Source: Nitrospiraceae bacterium (GTDB taxonomy: Bacteria > Nitrospirota > Thermodesulfovibrionia > UBA6902). From it: 43,563 nucleotides of DNA. Made by a program: the position numbers and the translations under genes. Position 1 is the first letter of the stretch. Every line of letters starts with the position of its first letter. Below are positions 10,401 through 15,807 of this stretch, piece after piece. The DNA lies in NCBI GenBank assembly GCA_003599025.1, contig QZIL01000040.1, forward strand, positions 1 through 43,563, written 5' to 3'. Under the pieces are notes generated by a model that was not told the DNA's origin, did no database searches, and saw only the letters and a list, made by a program, of their open reading frames with translations.

Positions 10401-11975
10401 ATATCAAGGACAGAGCTGCTCAAGATAAACCAGCACTGCCTTGGCTGCCACAGCGCTCAGAACAACACAATTCAGCCATTTGGCGATGGAAAGACCCCGA
10501 AGCAGTACGCGTGGGACGGCAGGAGCATAGCTGAAAGGTATTCGCAGACAGGCACGACAGCATGGGGCAAATACTCCAATACAAGCAGCACGAACTTTAC
10601 ACCCAAGAACACTCAGACAAAGGCCTACTCGGCCCACGGCAACGCAGCCGTCAACCAGCGCGGATGGAACCTGACCGAGACATGGCCCAACACGAGCGGC
10701 ACAGAGAATGTGCTCTGCTTTGACTGCCACAACTCACACGGATCAACCGTTTCGGGTAAAACAACAAGCTACACAAGCGCTACCGCAAACGGCGGTATAC
10801 TGAAGAGCACGACAGCGGGGCTTGGCGGCTACACAATGACCTACAAGCCTCAGGCCGGCGGCTCTGTCCCTGAAAACAATGTATACAGCGAAGGCGCAGG
10901 TATATGTTTTGACTGTCACATGACGCAGAACTCAGGGTCTAAGCCGTGGGGCTACCAGAACACCTTCGGTTCTACCCAGAGCATCATGGGATACTTTGAT
11001 ACGCCTTACTTCTCTGCAGGACTGTCCGGTCCTCAGCAGAGATACTCGTACAAGGCTGCTGACGGAACGTTCAAGGCAGGTCACTTCGGTGCTTCTGCTC
11101 CTCTGAGCAAGCCTGTGATGGGCACAGTCGGAGGACTCTGCACACCATGCCATGACCCGCACGGTGTAAGCCCGAGCCTCGGCACAAACCAGCAGTATGC
11201 GGTGCCATTGCTGAAAGGCACGTGGATAACTTCAATGTACAAAGAGGACGCAGCCCCTGCAAACACAAACGAGCAGAGGGGCTGCACCGGTGAGAAATGC
11301 AGAGACCCGCGTTTCAGCAATTCAAGCACACCGGGATACTACATAGACCAGAACACCTTTGCCAACTGGAGCTACACGTCCACTGCCTCAGTCAGCCAGT
11401 CAGTATACGAATTCGGCGGACTCTGCCTGCAGTGCCATCCAAAGTCGAGCCTGAGCCCTGACACAACCAGCACATGGAGGTCTGTAGACAGGATACACAA
11501 CGCGGTCAAGGGATGGGACAATGACGGCAACACCATGCACAGGTACACATGCTCCAAGTGCCACTCGCCGCACAACTCAACACTGGGACGCCTGCTTGTG
11601 ACCAACTGTCTTGACCCGGCCCACAGAGGAAGGGTTACAACACTCGGACCTACTCCGCCAAACCAGTCCGGCATAGATGAAGAGGGACAAGGAAGCGGCA
11701 GGTTCCCGGCAGGAGGCGGGGGAATTACGTACAAGAACGATGGTCGCAGCTCGCTGCAGGGGCCGTTCTTCTTCGGGACGACTTCCGGAGGACGCGCCTG
11801 TCATGACAACACGAATACAAACGCGTATCCGAACAACCAGCTGTGGAATGTGCTGTCTCCCTGGGGTGAGCTTGGAAGCGGTAGTGGCGGAAGCTGCTCA
11901 TCCATTACCAGCAGGTATACCTGTGAGATCAACAGCAACTGTCGGTGGAGTGATAATCGCTGCCAGAACCGATAG
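4440..11975 (+). CDS. Giant secreted multiheme cytochrome, about 43 CxxCH motifs
   Basis: The ATG at 4440 is preferred over an in-frame ATG at 4428, because GGAGG lies five bases before 4440 and would overlap the earlier start. The product is about 2511 residues. In order: signal peptide (to about residue 35, ...GSTFAS); a beta-sandwich-like domain (about 35-245, Ser/Thr/Gly-rich); MopE-type metal-binding repeats (about 250-565); then about 43 CxxCH motifs between residues about 595 and 2375. Residues about 940-1740 are five 160-residue modules with mostly five hemes each. Near residues 1825-1975 a non-heme Ser/Thr-rich domain interrupts a region that is continuous in the cytochrome at 33258. 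The C-terminus has a single-Cys RACHD motif and a four-Cys tail (CSSITSRYTCEINSNC, then CRW-type spacing). A role as an extracellular electron conduit is inferred. A 20-residue micro-ORF follows 83 bases downstream. Confidence 0.9.
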   Translation: MSNGKICRENIHWLASMLIFVLMFGAAGSTFASLAQDGAATNSSSTTATVSWNHTIGTGSNRLLVVGVSYDARNSNTVSSVTLGSTNLTKLRGEGTGAANARTEIWYLTSPASGTNTITVVIGGTLTGQRNMAGAVSYTGVDQTTPFSSDNGAVGSSGAAPTVNVTSAAGNLVFDIFCTFKPATTPAVGAGQTQYWKNTTSGNAGVNGGMSRKAGAASVTMSWTGNAGSGTGNVRSISAASIKAVPVACIDLDGDGYGSNGANTCPKGIAVDCNDNDPTVYPGAPEICDGKDNNCDGWKPTTDIDKDGDGVPMCANDCNDDDPTIYPGAPELCDGKDNNCDYIIPMNERDVDGDGYRTCDVPGDCNDNDPFINPGMQEWCSDNKDNNCNGQKDEVPCICPDADNDGFTASFCGGTDCVDTDPVIYPGAPEICSDGKDNNCNSAVDCKDSACSTDTGCLACIANDRDGDGFSTLGGICGKTDCDDNDPKVYPGAPEICDGKDSNCDGWKPPTDVDADGDGVPLCASDCDDNNPNRFPGNREICTDGIDNDCDYMVDAVDPDCKFSCNTKTSPKNGPHMFDLKDPANGSTIKTSCNWCHYDSTGAIDQRALCQRCHADPADTSDPINGKLKQQYPMAPPYGFGTAPQVNMHSSSVVGTKYGNWSMNCMNCHNPHTEEQNLKYGTTYGKYIKEYICYDNAATGQHTEQVIRFTSSTGTGSFADGTPYTENICNMCHTQTNHHQADGTAPGGQGHNDGQNCMACHAHSAGFKPIGGTPAAPHNTPEFSNNCDYCHVSATDYSSPVPDSKCNQCHTAAGALKAGFPAAPNVVTHSTANGSGNYTYNKTCADCHQIMTASTNLKLVKTNLSAAGGGSNIVFTARTGAGSFADGAPYTGNVCNSCHTMTNHHQADGTAPGGQDHNNSTDCTGCHAHNNGFSPIPVNVPAPHDTAACTACHTTPDTYVVNAAIPNSACNSCHGIGSTGGSTKKLATHFGSTYNDPTTGAALSAKCVECHNPMSAQTNLKFIRSTVRGKAVVFTALTGAGSFADGGAPFNGICEVCHTQTNHHQNDGTAPGGQSHNDGTNCTACHTHGGGFTDQNSSVNVPAPHNTAACTACHTPTDYVVNAPIANSKCNSCHGIGSTGGSTKKLASHFGSTYIDPTTGGYLNAMCVECHNPMSAQSNLKSIRSTVRGKAVVFTALTGAGSFADGGAPYNGICEVCHTQTNHHQNDGTAPGGQSHNDGTNCTTCHTHSGGFTDQNSSVNVPAPHSTQACTTCHTATDYVANAPIANSKCNSCHGIGSTGGSTKKLATHFGSTYNDPTTGAALSAKCVECHNPMSAQSNLRLIRSTVRGKAVVFTALTGAGSFADGGAPFNGICEVCHTQTNHHRASGTAPGGQSHNDGTNCTTCHTHGGGFSDQNSGYQVPAPHNTALCTACHTPTDYVPNAPIANSKCNSCHGIGTTGGSTKKVDTHFSSTYNDPTTGLALEAKCVECHNPMSTQSNLKFIRSTVRGKAVVFTALTGAGSFADGGAPYNGICEVCHTQTNHHQNDGTAPGGQSHNNGTNCTTCHTHGGGFTDQGNTVNVPAPHDTAPCSACHTPTDYVINAQIDNSKCNTCHGIGTTGGSTIKLATHFGSKYNDPTTGAALNVRCVECHNPMRAQSNLAFIRSTIRGKAVVFTAYTGANSFADGGAPYNGVCEVCHTQTNHHRASGTAPGGQSHNDGTDCGLCHKHEGGLQPSGSCKDCHSTTQGNRAAVVGQFSGNSHHVQGVNVTDATCYQCHWEANSDGTINSAYHGGWNAPGSPVNLVVYGNGTRPSAYSLGITAVSYTAVAGTTNIPIVVGNDSSRWPYSGTNQSTANRVYVDSTTPANADGTITSFQLYVTAGSGNIWIFTASKSGNTITPRAVTTVALQGTNRTNTWTGLNLAVKAGDVVGFYSTTLRVRQDSSSTGAVNFTSSAVTPTPGVPFTASSTSTSRAAVYATGTSTVSSGTISRTELLKINQHCLGCHSAQNNTIQPFGDGKTPKQYAWDGRSIAERYSQTGTTAWGKYSNTSSTNFTPKNTQTKAYSAHGNAAVNQRGWNLTETWPNTSGTENVLCFDCHNSHGSTVSGKTTSYTSATANGGILKSTTAGLGGYTMTYKPQAGGSVPENNVYSEGAGICFDCHMTQNSGSKPWGYQNTFGSTQSIMGYFDTPYFSAGLSGPQQRYSYKAADGTFKAGHFGASAPLSKPVMGTVGGLCTPCHDPHGVSPSLGTNQQYAVPLLKGTWITSMYKEDAAPANTNEQRGCTGEKCRDPRFSNSSTPGYYIDQNTFANWSYTSTASVSQSVYEFGGLCLQCHPKSSLSPDTTSTWRSVDRIHNAVKGWDNDGNTMHRYTCSKCHSPHNSTLGRLLVTNCLDPAHRGRVTTLGPTPPNQSGIDEEGQGSGRFPAGGGGITYKNDGRSSLQGPFFFGTTSGGRACHDNTNTNAYPNNQLWNVLSPWGELGSGSGGSCSSITSRYTCEINSNCRWSDNRCQNR
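7258..9660 (+). repeat. Five tandem 480-bp repeats inside the giant cytochrome gene
   Basis: The same line of sequence recurs at exact 480-bp steps: the CNSCHGIG codons near 7350, 7830, 8310, 8790 and 9270 are in perfect register. Each unit encodes 160 residues with the heme order CNSCH, CVECH, CEVCH, CTxCH, CTACH. Some stretches are identical between units one and three but not between neighbours, which suggests gene conversion or unequal exchange among units. Confidence 0.92.
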
Positions 11976-12058
11976 GTATAGCTATATGAAATTTAAAAGG
12001 AACTATTTCAGACAGTGATTGTAAGTTATAAATTATCTTTCCGGAAGGAGGTGCAAGA

Positions 12059-12121
12059 ATGAGGAAGATTACGTATGTAAAACCGAAAATCGTCGGAACA
12101 GCAAACGTGCATCCCTGCTAA
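12059..12121 (+). CDS. 20-aa micropeptide, candidate modified-peptide precursor (copy A)
   Basis: The ORF encodes MRKITYVKPKIVGTANVHPC. AAGGAGGT lies six bases upstream and a strong terminator follows 19 bases after the stop. A near-identical ORF (MKKITYVKPKVVGTASVHPC) lies at 38677, with the same ribosome binding site, spacing and following terminator. Between the two, residues differ only at positions 2 (R/K), 11 (I/V) and 16 (N/S), and four further codons differ silently, which is the mark of selection on a peptide. TYVKP contains a YxxP element like that bound by PqqD-type recognition domains in lasso-peptide leaders; the rest (GTANVHPC) has one Cys at the extreme end. It follows the giant cytochrome by 83 bases, probably on the same transcript. 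A role as substrate of the radical SAM/SPASM cassette at 25987-28505 is inferred. Confidence 0.75.
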   Translation: MRKITYVKPKIVGTANVHPC

Positions 12122-12140
12122 TTACACAGGATTAACCCCT

Positions 12141-12176
12141 GAGGTGAGGCTGTTAAAGGCCTCACCTCTTTTTTTT
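12141..12176 (+). terminator. Strong terminator after micropeptide A
   Basis: GAGGTGAGGC (12141-12150) pairs perfectly with GCCTCACCTC (12159-12168) across an 8-base loop and is followed by eight Ts. It closes the transcript of the giant cytochrome and the micropeptide and separates it from the NikR promoter. Confidence 0.95.
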
Positions 12177-12200
12177 CCCATGGCACAGGGGAAACCAGGG

Positions 12201-12239
12201 TTGACTTAATTAGTGTTACGAATTATAATTTAGTAACAC
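12201..12239 (+). promoter_or_regulatory. nikR promoter with overlapping NikR operator
   Basis: TTGACT (12201-12206) and a perfect TATAAT (12224-12229) are 17 bases apart. The inverted repeat GTGTTAC (12213-12219), 13 bases, GTAACAC (12233-12239) spans the -10 element. This matches the deltaproteobacterial-type NikR operator form as I recall it. Nickel-bound NikR would occlude polymerase, giving negative autoregulation of the downstream nickel-transport genes. The expected transcription start (about 12236) lies only about five bases before the ATG at 12241. Confidence 0.85.
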
Positions 12240-12240
12240 T

Positions 12241-12657
12241 ATGTCTGTTATACGGTTCGGTATATCTCTTGATAAAGCTCTTCTTCAGAGCTTTGATCGC
12301 CGCATTAAAAAGAAAGGCCACGCAAACCGCAGCGAGGCGATCAGGGACCTGATACGGGACAGTCTCGTGACCGAGGAATGGGAGTCTTCCAGCTCCGAGA
12401 CTGTCGGCACGATCACACTCGTCTATTCCCATGACACAAGGGAACTTACTGACAACCTGACCGACCTGCAGCATCATTACCACCAGTCGATCCTCTCAGC
12501 CATGCACATTCACCTTGATGAGCACAACTGCCTTGAGGTCATAGTCGTAAAAGGCAGGGCACGGGACATAAAGGCCATAGCGGACAGGTTGATAGGGACA
12601 AAGGGGGTCAAGCACGGGAAGCTCGCGGTAACCACAACGGGCAAGCGTCTTAAATAA
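12241..12657 (+). CDS. nikR: Nickel-responsive transcriptional repressor NikR
   Basis: The 138-residue protein has an N-terminal ribbon-helix-helix domain ([19 protein letters not shown], then [14 protein letters not shown]) and a C-terminal ACT-like nickel-binding domain. Residues H78, H89, H91 and C97 reproduce the spacing of the E. coli NikR nickel site (H76, H87, H89, C95). The start is fixed by the conserved beta strand at residues 3-9; no ribosome binding site fits, and the promoter implies a leaderless or near-leaderless mRNA. It stands directly upstream of the nickel transporter genes and should repress them when nickel is sufficient, through the operator that overlaps its own promoter. 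Confidence 0.95.
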   Translation: MSVIRFGISLDKALLQSFDRRIKKKGHANRSEAIRDLIRDSLVTEEWESSSSETVGTITLVYSHDTRELTDNLTDLQHHYHQSILSAMHIHLDEHNCLEVIVVKGRARDIKAIADRLIGTKGVKHGKLAVTTTGKRLK

Positions 12658-12732
12658 TGTATTCATCGTCATCATGACCGTTATCATCGTAAAACAGCAG
12701 GAGACATTAATGAAAACGCAGGACATATTCTA

Positions 12733-13419
12733 ATGCATATACCGGACGGTTATCTCGGCCCGCAGACGTATGTACCGCTCTTCGGGGCATCGTTTGTGTT
12801 CCTGTCGGTGGCGCTCAGGAAATTGAAGAAAGAGCTCGCGACAAAGCATGTCCCCTATCTCGCTATGGCAGCCGCTTTTTCTTTCCTTATACAGATGTTC
12901 AATATCCCGATACCCGGAGGCACAACCGGCCACGCGGTCGGCGCCGGGATCATCGCCCTGCTGTTAGGTCCCTGGACCGCGGTCATTGCCGTATCGGTCG
13001 TCATGATCATCCAGGCGGTCGTGTTCGGGGACGGCGGGATTACTGCTATCGGCGCAAACTGCTTTAATATGGCGGTTGCGATGCCGTTTGTGTCATACGG
13101 AGTATTCAAACTGATCAATGGAAGTTCCAGAAGTCAAAAGAGGACGTCTATCGCTGCATTTCTCTCGGGGTATGCAGGGATTACGGTCTCAGCGCTGCTT
13201 ACAGGCATCGAGTTCGGGATTCAGCCGCTGCTTGCGCAGGGGGCTGACGGCAGGCCCTTGTATGCGCCCTACCCCCTTGAGATCGCCCTTCCGGCAATGG
13301 TTATTGAACACCTGCTCCTGTTCAGCATTATCGAGGGTGCGGTAACAATGCTGCTCCTAAGGTATTTTCTCAAGAATGAAGCAGACGTGGTATATGCATT
13401 GAAAGTGAGGGAGGCCTGA
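12733..13419 (+). CDS. nikM: Nickel/cobalt ECF transporter substrate-binding membrane protein (CbiM/NikM)
   Basis: This 228-residue polytopic membrane protein begins MHIPDGYL, the invariant N-terminus of CbiM/NikM in which the amino terminus and His2 take part in metal coordination. Further family features are the PGGTTGHAVGA and FGDGGITAIGANCFNMA segments (residues about 57-67 and 95-112). It is the S (substrate-capturing) component of the energy-coupling factor complex with the next three genes. The upstream NikR and its operator indicate nickel rather than cobalt as substrate. It lies 75 bases after nikR with no obvious separate terminator. Confidence 0.93.
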   Translation: MHIPDGYLGPQTYVPLFGASFVFLSVALRKLKKELATKHVPYLAMAAAFSFLIQMFNIPIPGGTTGHAVGAGIIALLLGPWTAVIAVSVVMIIQAVVFGDGGITAIGANCFNMAVAMPFVSYGVFKLINGSSRSQKRTSIAAFLSGYAGITVSALLTGIEFGIQPLLAQGADGRPLYAPYPLEIALPAMVIEHLLLFSIIEGAVTMLLLRYFLKNEADVVYALKVREA

Positions 13420-13420
13420 T

Positions 13421-13756
13421 ATGACAAAATCGCAGCGGAAACTCTGGACAGGCCTGCTCATCATGGCACTGCTCACCCCTCTCGGTATAATCCTTCCCGA
13501 GATATTCAATGCAGGAGATGCGTGGGGTGAGTGGAGCACTGAAACCCTTGAAAAGCTCGTCGGTTATATGCCGGAAGGACTTCAGAGACTTGCTGATCTG
13601 TGGAAGGCCCCTGTGACGGACTATAATTTTGGAGGAGAAGGCTCTTCCATGACAGTGCAGATAATGTCATATATCGCATCCGGTCTTATCGGCATTGCCA
13701 TAATCGGTCTGGTAATCTTTCTGATTTCCAGATTTACTGTAAAAAATGGAAAATAA
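13421..13756 (+). CDS. nikN: NikN/CbiN-like accessory membrane component of nickel transporter
   Basis: The 111-residue protein starts one base after the nikM stop and overlaps the next gene by 11 bases. It has an N-terminal membrane segment (about 9-27), an extracytoplasmic loop with ILPEIFNAGDAWGEW and a second membrane segment (about 83-103). This two-helix plus loop form matches the small CbiN/NikN or PDGLE-type subunits that associate with CbiM. Sequence similarity by eye is modest, so the call rests largely on position and topology. Confidence 0.75.
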   Translation: MTKSQRKLWTGLLIMALLTPLGIILPEIFNAGDAWGEWSTETLEKLVGYMPEGLQRLADLWKAPVTDYNFGGEGSSMTVQIMSYIASGLIGIAIIGLVIFLISRFTVKNGK

Positions 13757-14672
13757 GATACCATCCTTTCTTATCGCACGGTCGTCCGCAGCACCTCTGG
13801 CAGAGGGCAGAGGCAGACTCAGGATTTCCTTCATCGAAAAGAGCATACAGCACCTTGCAGGTGTCATAAATATTGGACATGCTCAGTGGGAGAGCGCCTC
13901 AAGGGACGCCTTTCTGCAGAAAATCGACGCCCGTGTAAAGGTGCTCTTTCTCCTCTTCTATGTGGTCATCATCAGCCTGAAGAGGGACCTGGTTTCCGAG
14001 TCCCTGATAGCAGGTCTGATATTCATGCTTGCATTGACGTCACGAGTTGACCTGATGGACCTTTACAAGAGGGTTTTGTTCTGGGGATTTGTTTTCGGAT
14101 TCCTGATAGCCTTCCCTTCCGCCTTCAATGTAGTTACACAGGGGGAGATCATCTTCCCTGTGCTCAACCTTGAAAAGAGTCACACTTTCTGGATTTACCA
14201 TATACCTCAGGAAATCGGCATTACAAGGGAAGGATCGCTTGGAGTTCTCATGCTCACTTCGAGAGTCATGAACTCCCTGGCGCTTTCCTTTCTGGTCCTG
14301 GCGACAACCTCTCTGCCCGAGATCATAAGGGCGCTGAAGGTCTTAAGGGTCCCGGACAGTTTTCTTATGATCATTACCCTGACCTTCAAATACATCTTTA
14401 TTTTTACAAAAACTGTTGAGGACATGTTCCTTGCAAAAAAAAGCAGGCTCGCAGTGCATACAGGCAATGCCGAATCAAGGAGGTGGATCGCAGGAAGGCT
14501 TGCATTTATCTTCAGAAGGACCAGGATGAGGTGCGAGGAGATATTCAAGGCCATGCTTTCAAGGGGCTTTGCCGATGAGGTAAGAATATACAAATTCAGC
14601 AGACTTGCTGCCCTGGACTGGTCAGCGGGTATCTGCCTTTTTATTGCAGGTGTAATATTTCTATGGATATGA
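13746..14672 (+). CDS. nikQ: ECF transporter transmembrane component CbiQ/NikQ
   Basis: This 308-residue membrane protein is of the energy-coupling factor T-component family. Hydrophobic segments fall between about residues 70-160 and 185-225, and a last one lies at the C-terminus. A cytoplasmic coupling region near residues 195-265 contains two Arg-rich short motifs of the Ala-Arg-Gly type (EIIRALKVLRVP, then KAMLSRGF), which contact the ATPase. The gene overlaps the nikN-like gene and is followed seven bases later by the ATPase gene. Confidence 0.9.
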   Translation: MENKIPSFLIARSSAAPLAEGRGRLRISFIEKSIQHLAGVINIGHAQWESASRDAFLQKIDARVKVLFLLFYVVIISLKRDLVSESLIAGLIFMLALTSRVDLMDLYKRVLFWGFVFGFLIAFPSAFNVVTQGEIIFPVLNLEKSHTFWIYHIPQEIGITREGSLGVLMLTSRVMNSLALSFLVLATTSLPEIIRALKVLRVPDSFLMIITLTFKYIFIFTKTVEDMFLAKKSRLAVHTGNAESRRWIAGRLAFIFRRTRMRCEEIFKAMLSRGFADEVRIYKFSRLAALDWSAGICLFIAGVIFLWI

Positions 14673-14679
14673 GGTAATC

Positions 14680-15489
14680 GTGGAGAATATCATTCGGTTT
14701 GAAAGGATCAGCTACCTGTACTACAACAGGATCCCGGCGCTCAGTGACATCACGCTTGACATCCGGGAGGGGGAGCGTTATGCCATAATAGGCGCAAATG
14801 GAAGCGGGAAATCCACCATACTGCAGATCATGAACGGCCTGATACCCCAATCCACAGGCAGCTTCCTCTATCGCGGTCATGAGGTCACGGAAAAGACCCT
14901 CAGGGACAAAGGCTTTCTGAAGTATTTCAGGGAGCGTGTCGGTTATGTATTTCAGGATTCTGATGTCCAGCTGTTCTGTCCGACGGTCCTGGATGAACTT
15001 CTCTACGGGCCGCTGCAGTTTGAGATGGACCAAACTGAGGCCATGGACAGGGCCACAGAAGTCATGCAGATGCTGAACATAGAAAACCTGAAAGACAGGC
15101 CCTCCTACATGCTTTCCGGCGGGGAGAAAAAGAGGGTCGCCATCGGTTCAGCGCTCATGATGAACCCTGAGGTGCTGCTCCTCGATGAACCGACAAACGG
15201 ACTTGACCCGAGGACCCAGTGCTTTCTTGTGGAGCTTATGCTTGCACTGAGCGAGGCAGGCAAGACCCTTGTCATCGCAACACACGACCTGTCTCTGATT
15301 GCGGAAATGCACGCTAAGGTTGCCCTTCTGTCTGAAGACCACAGGATAGAAAAGATCGGTCCTGCTGAAGAAATCCTCAAAGACGACGACCTCCTTCTAA
15401 AGGTAAACCTCATTCATGAGCATATGCACTATCACGGAAGAGAGGCGCATAAGCACAGACATTCTCATTACTTCTTTCACAAGCATTGA
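14680..15489 (+). CDS. nikO: ECF transporter ATPase CbiO/NikO with His-rich tail
   Basis: A GTG start preceded by GAGG gives a 269-residue ABC ATPase. Walker A is GANGSGKST (about 38-46), the Q-loop is in YVFQDSD (about 90-96), the signature is LSGGEKKR (about 146-153) and Walker B is VLLLDEPTNGLD (about 166-177), followed by a switch His in ATHDLS. The last 24 residues contain about ten His (for example HEHMHYHGREAHKHRHSHY), beyond the usual family end, suggesting metal binding or storage. It energises nickel import with NikM, NikN and NikQ. A 318-bp gene-free stretch holding a dispersed repeat follows. Confidence 0.94.
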   Translation: MENIIRFERISYLYYNRIPALSDITLDIREGERYAIIGANGSGKSTILQIMNGLIPQSTGSFLYRGHEVTEKTLRDKGFLKYFRERVGYVFQDSDVQLFCPTVLDELLYGPLQFEMDQTEAMDRATEVMQMLNIENLKDRPSYMLSGGEKKRVAIGSALMMNPEVLLLDEPTNGLDPRTQCFLVELMLALSEAGKTLVIATHDLSLIAEMHAKVALLSEDHRIEKIGPAEEILKDDDLLLKVNLIHEHMHYHGREAHKHRHSHYFFHKH

Positions 15490-15582
15490 CGCCGGCAATA
15501 AAGCCTTGAATTAACAGAATGGTGAAAATCTATTATTACGGGGTTACCAGTCATTGTCCTGAAAACACTTCAGTTCAATGGC

Positions 15583-15657
15583 GTCATTCCGGCAGTCCTT
15601 AGGCCGGAATCCGGTTTTTTCAGTGTGTTCCTGGATACCTGCTTTCGCAGGTATGAC
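15583..15657. repeat. GTCATTCC repeat, copy 3
   Basis: Starts GTCATTCCGGCAG and ends GGTATGAC, with two internal hairpins (CCGGcagtccttaggCCGG type; ACCTGCTTTCGCAGGT). It occupies the gap between nikO and the beta-helix gene. Apart from this copy, no gene or terminator is evident in 15490-15807. Confidence 0.8.
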
Positions 15658-15807
15658 ATTAACAGGTATTTTTATGCTCCTTTGTGCCGACCTGTCTGCA
15701 TGTTGATATAATTTTCAAGACAGGATTTACTCCCCGACGCCTGCATTATTCGACCTGACAATTGAGAATAACCTCCGCATATTGATATCATAAGGTTACC
15801 TTTTATT

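Noticed and set aside
12001-12058. A separate promoter for micropeptide A (TTGTAA and TATAAA-like boxes).
   Set aside because: Boxes are poorly spaced and weak; read-through from the cytochrome gene is the simpler reading, although an internal promoter cannot be excluded.
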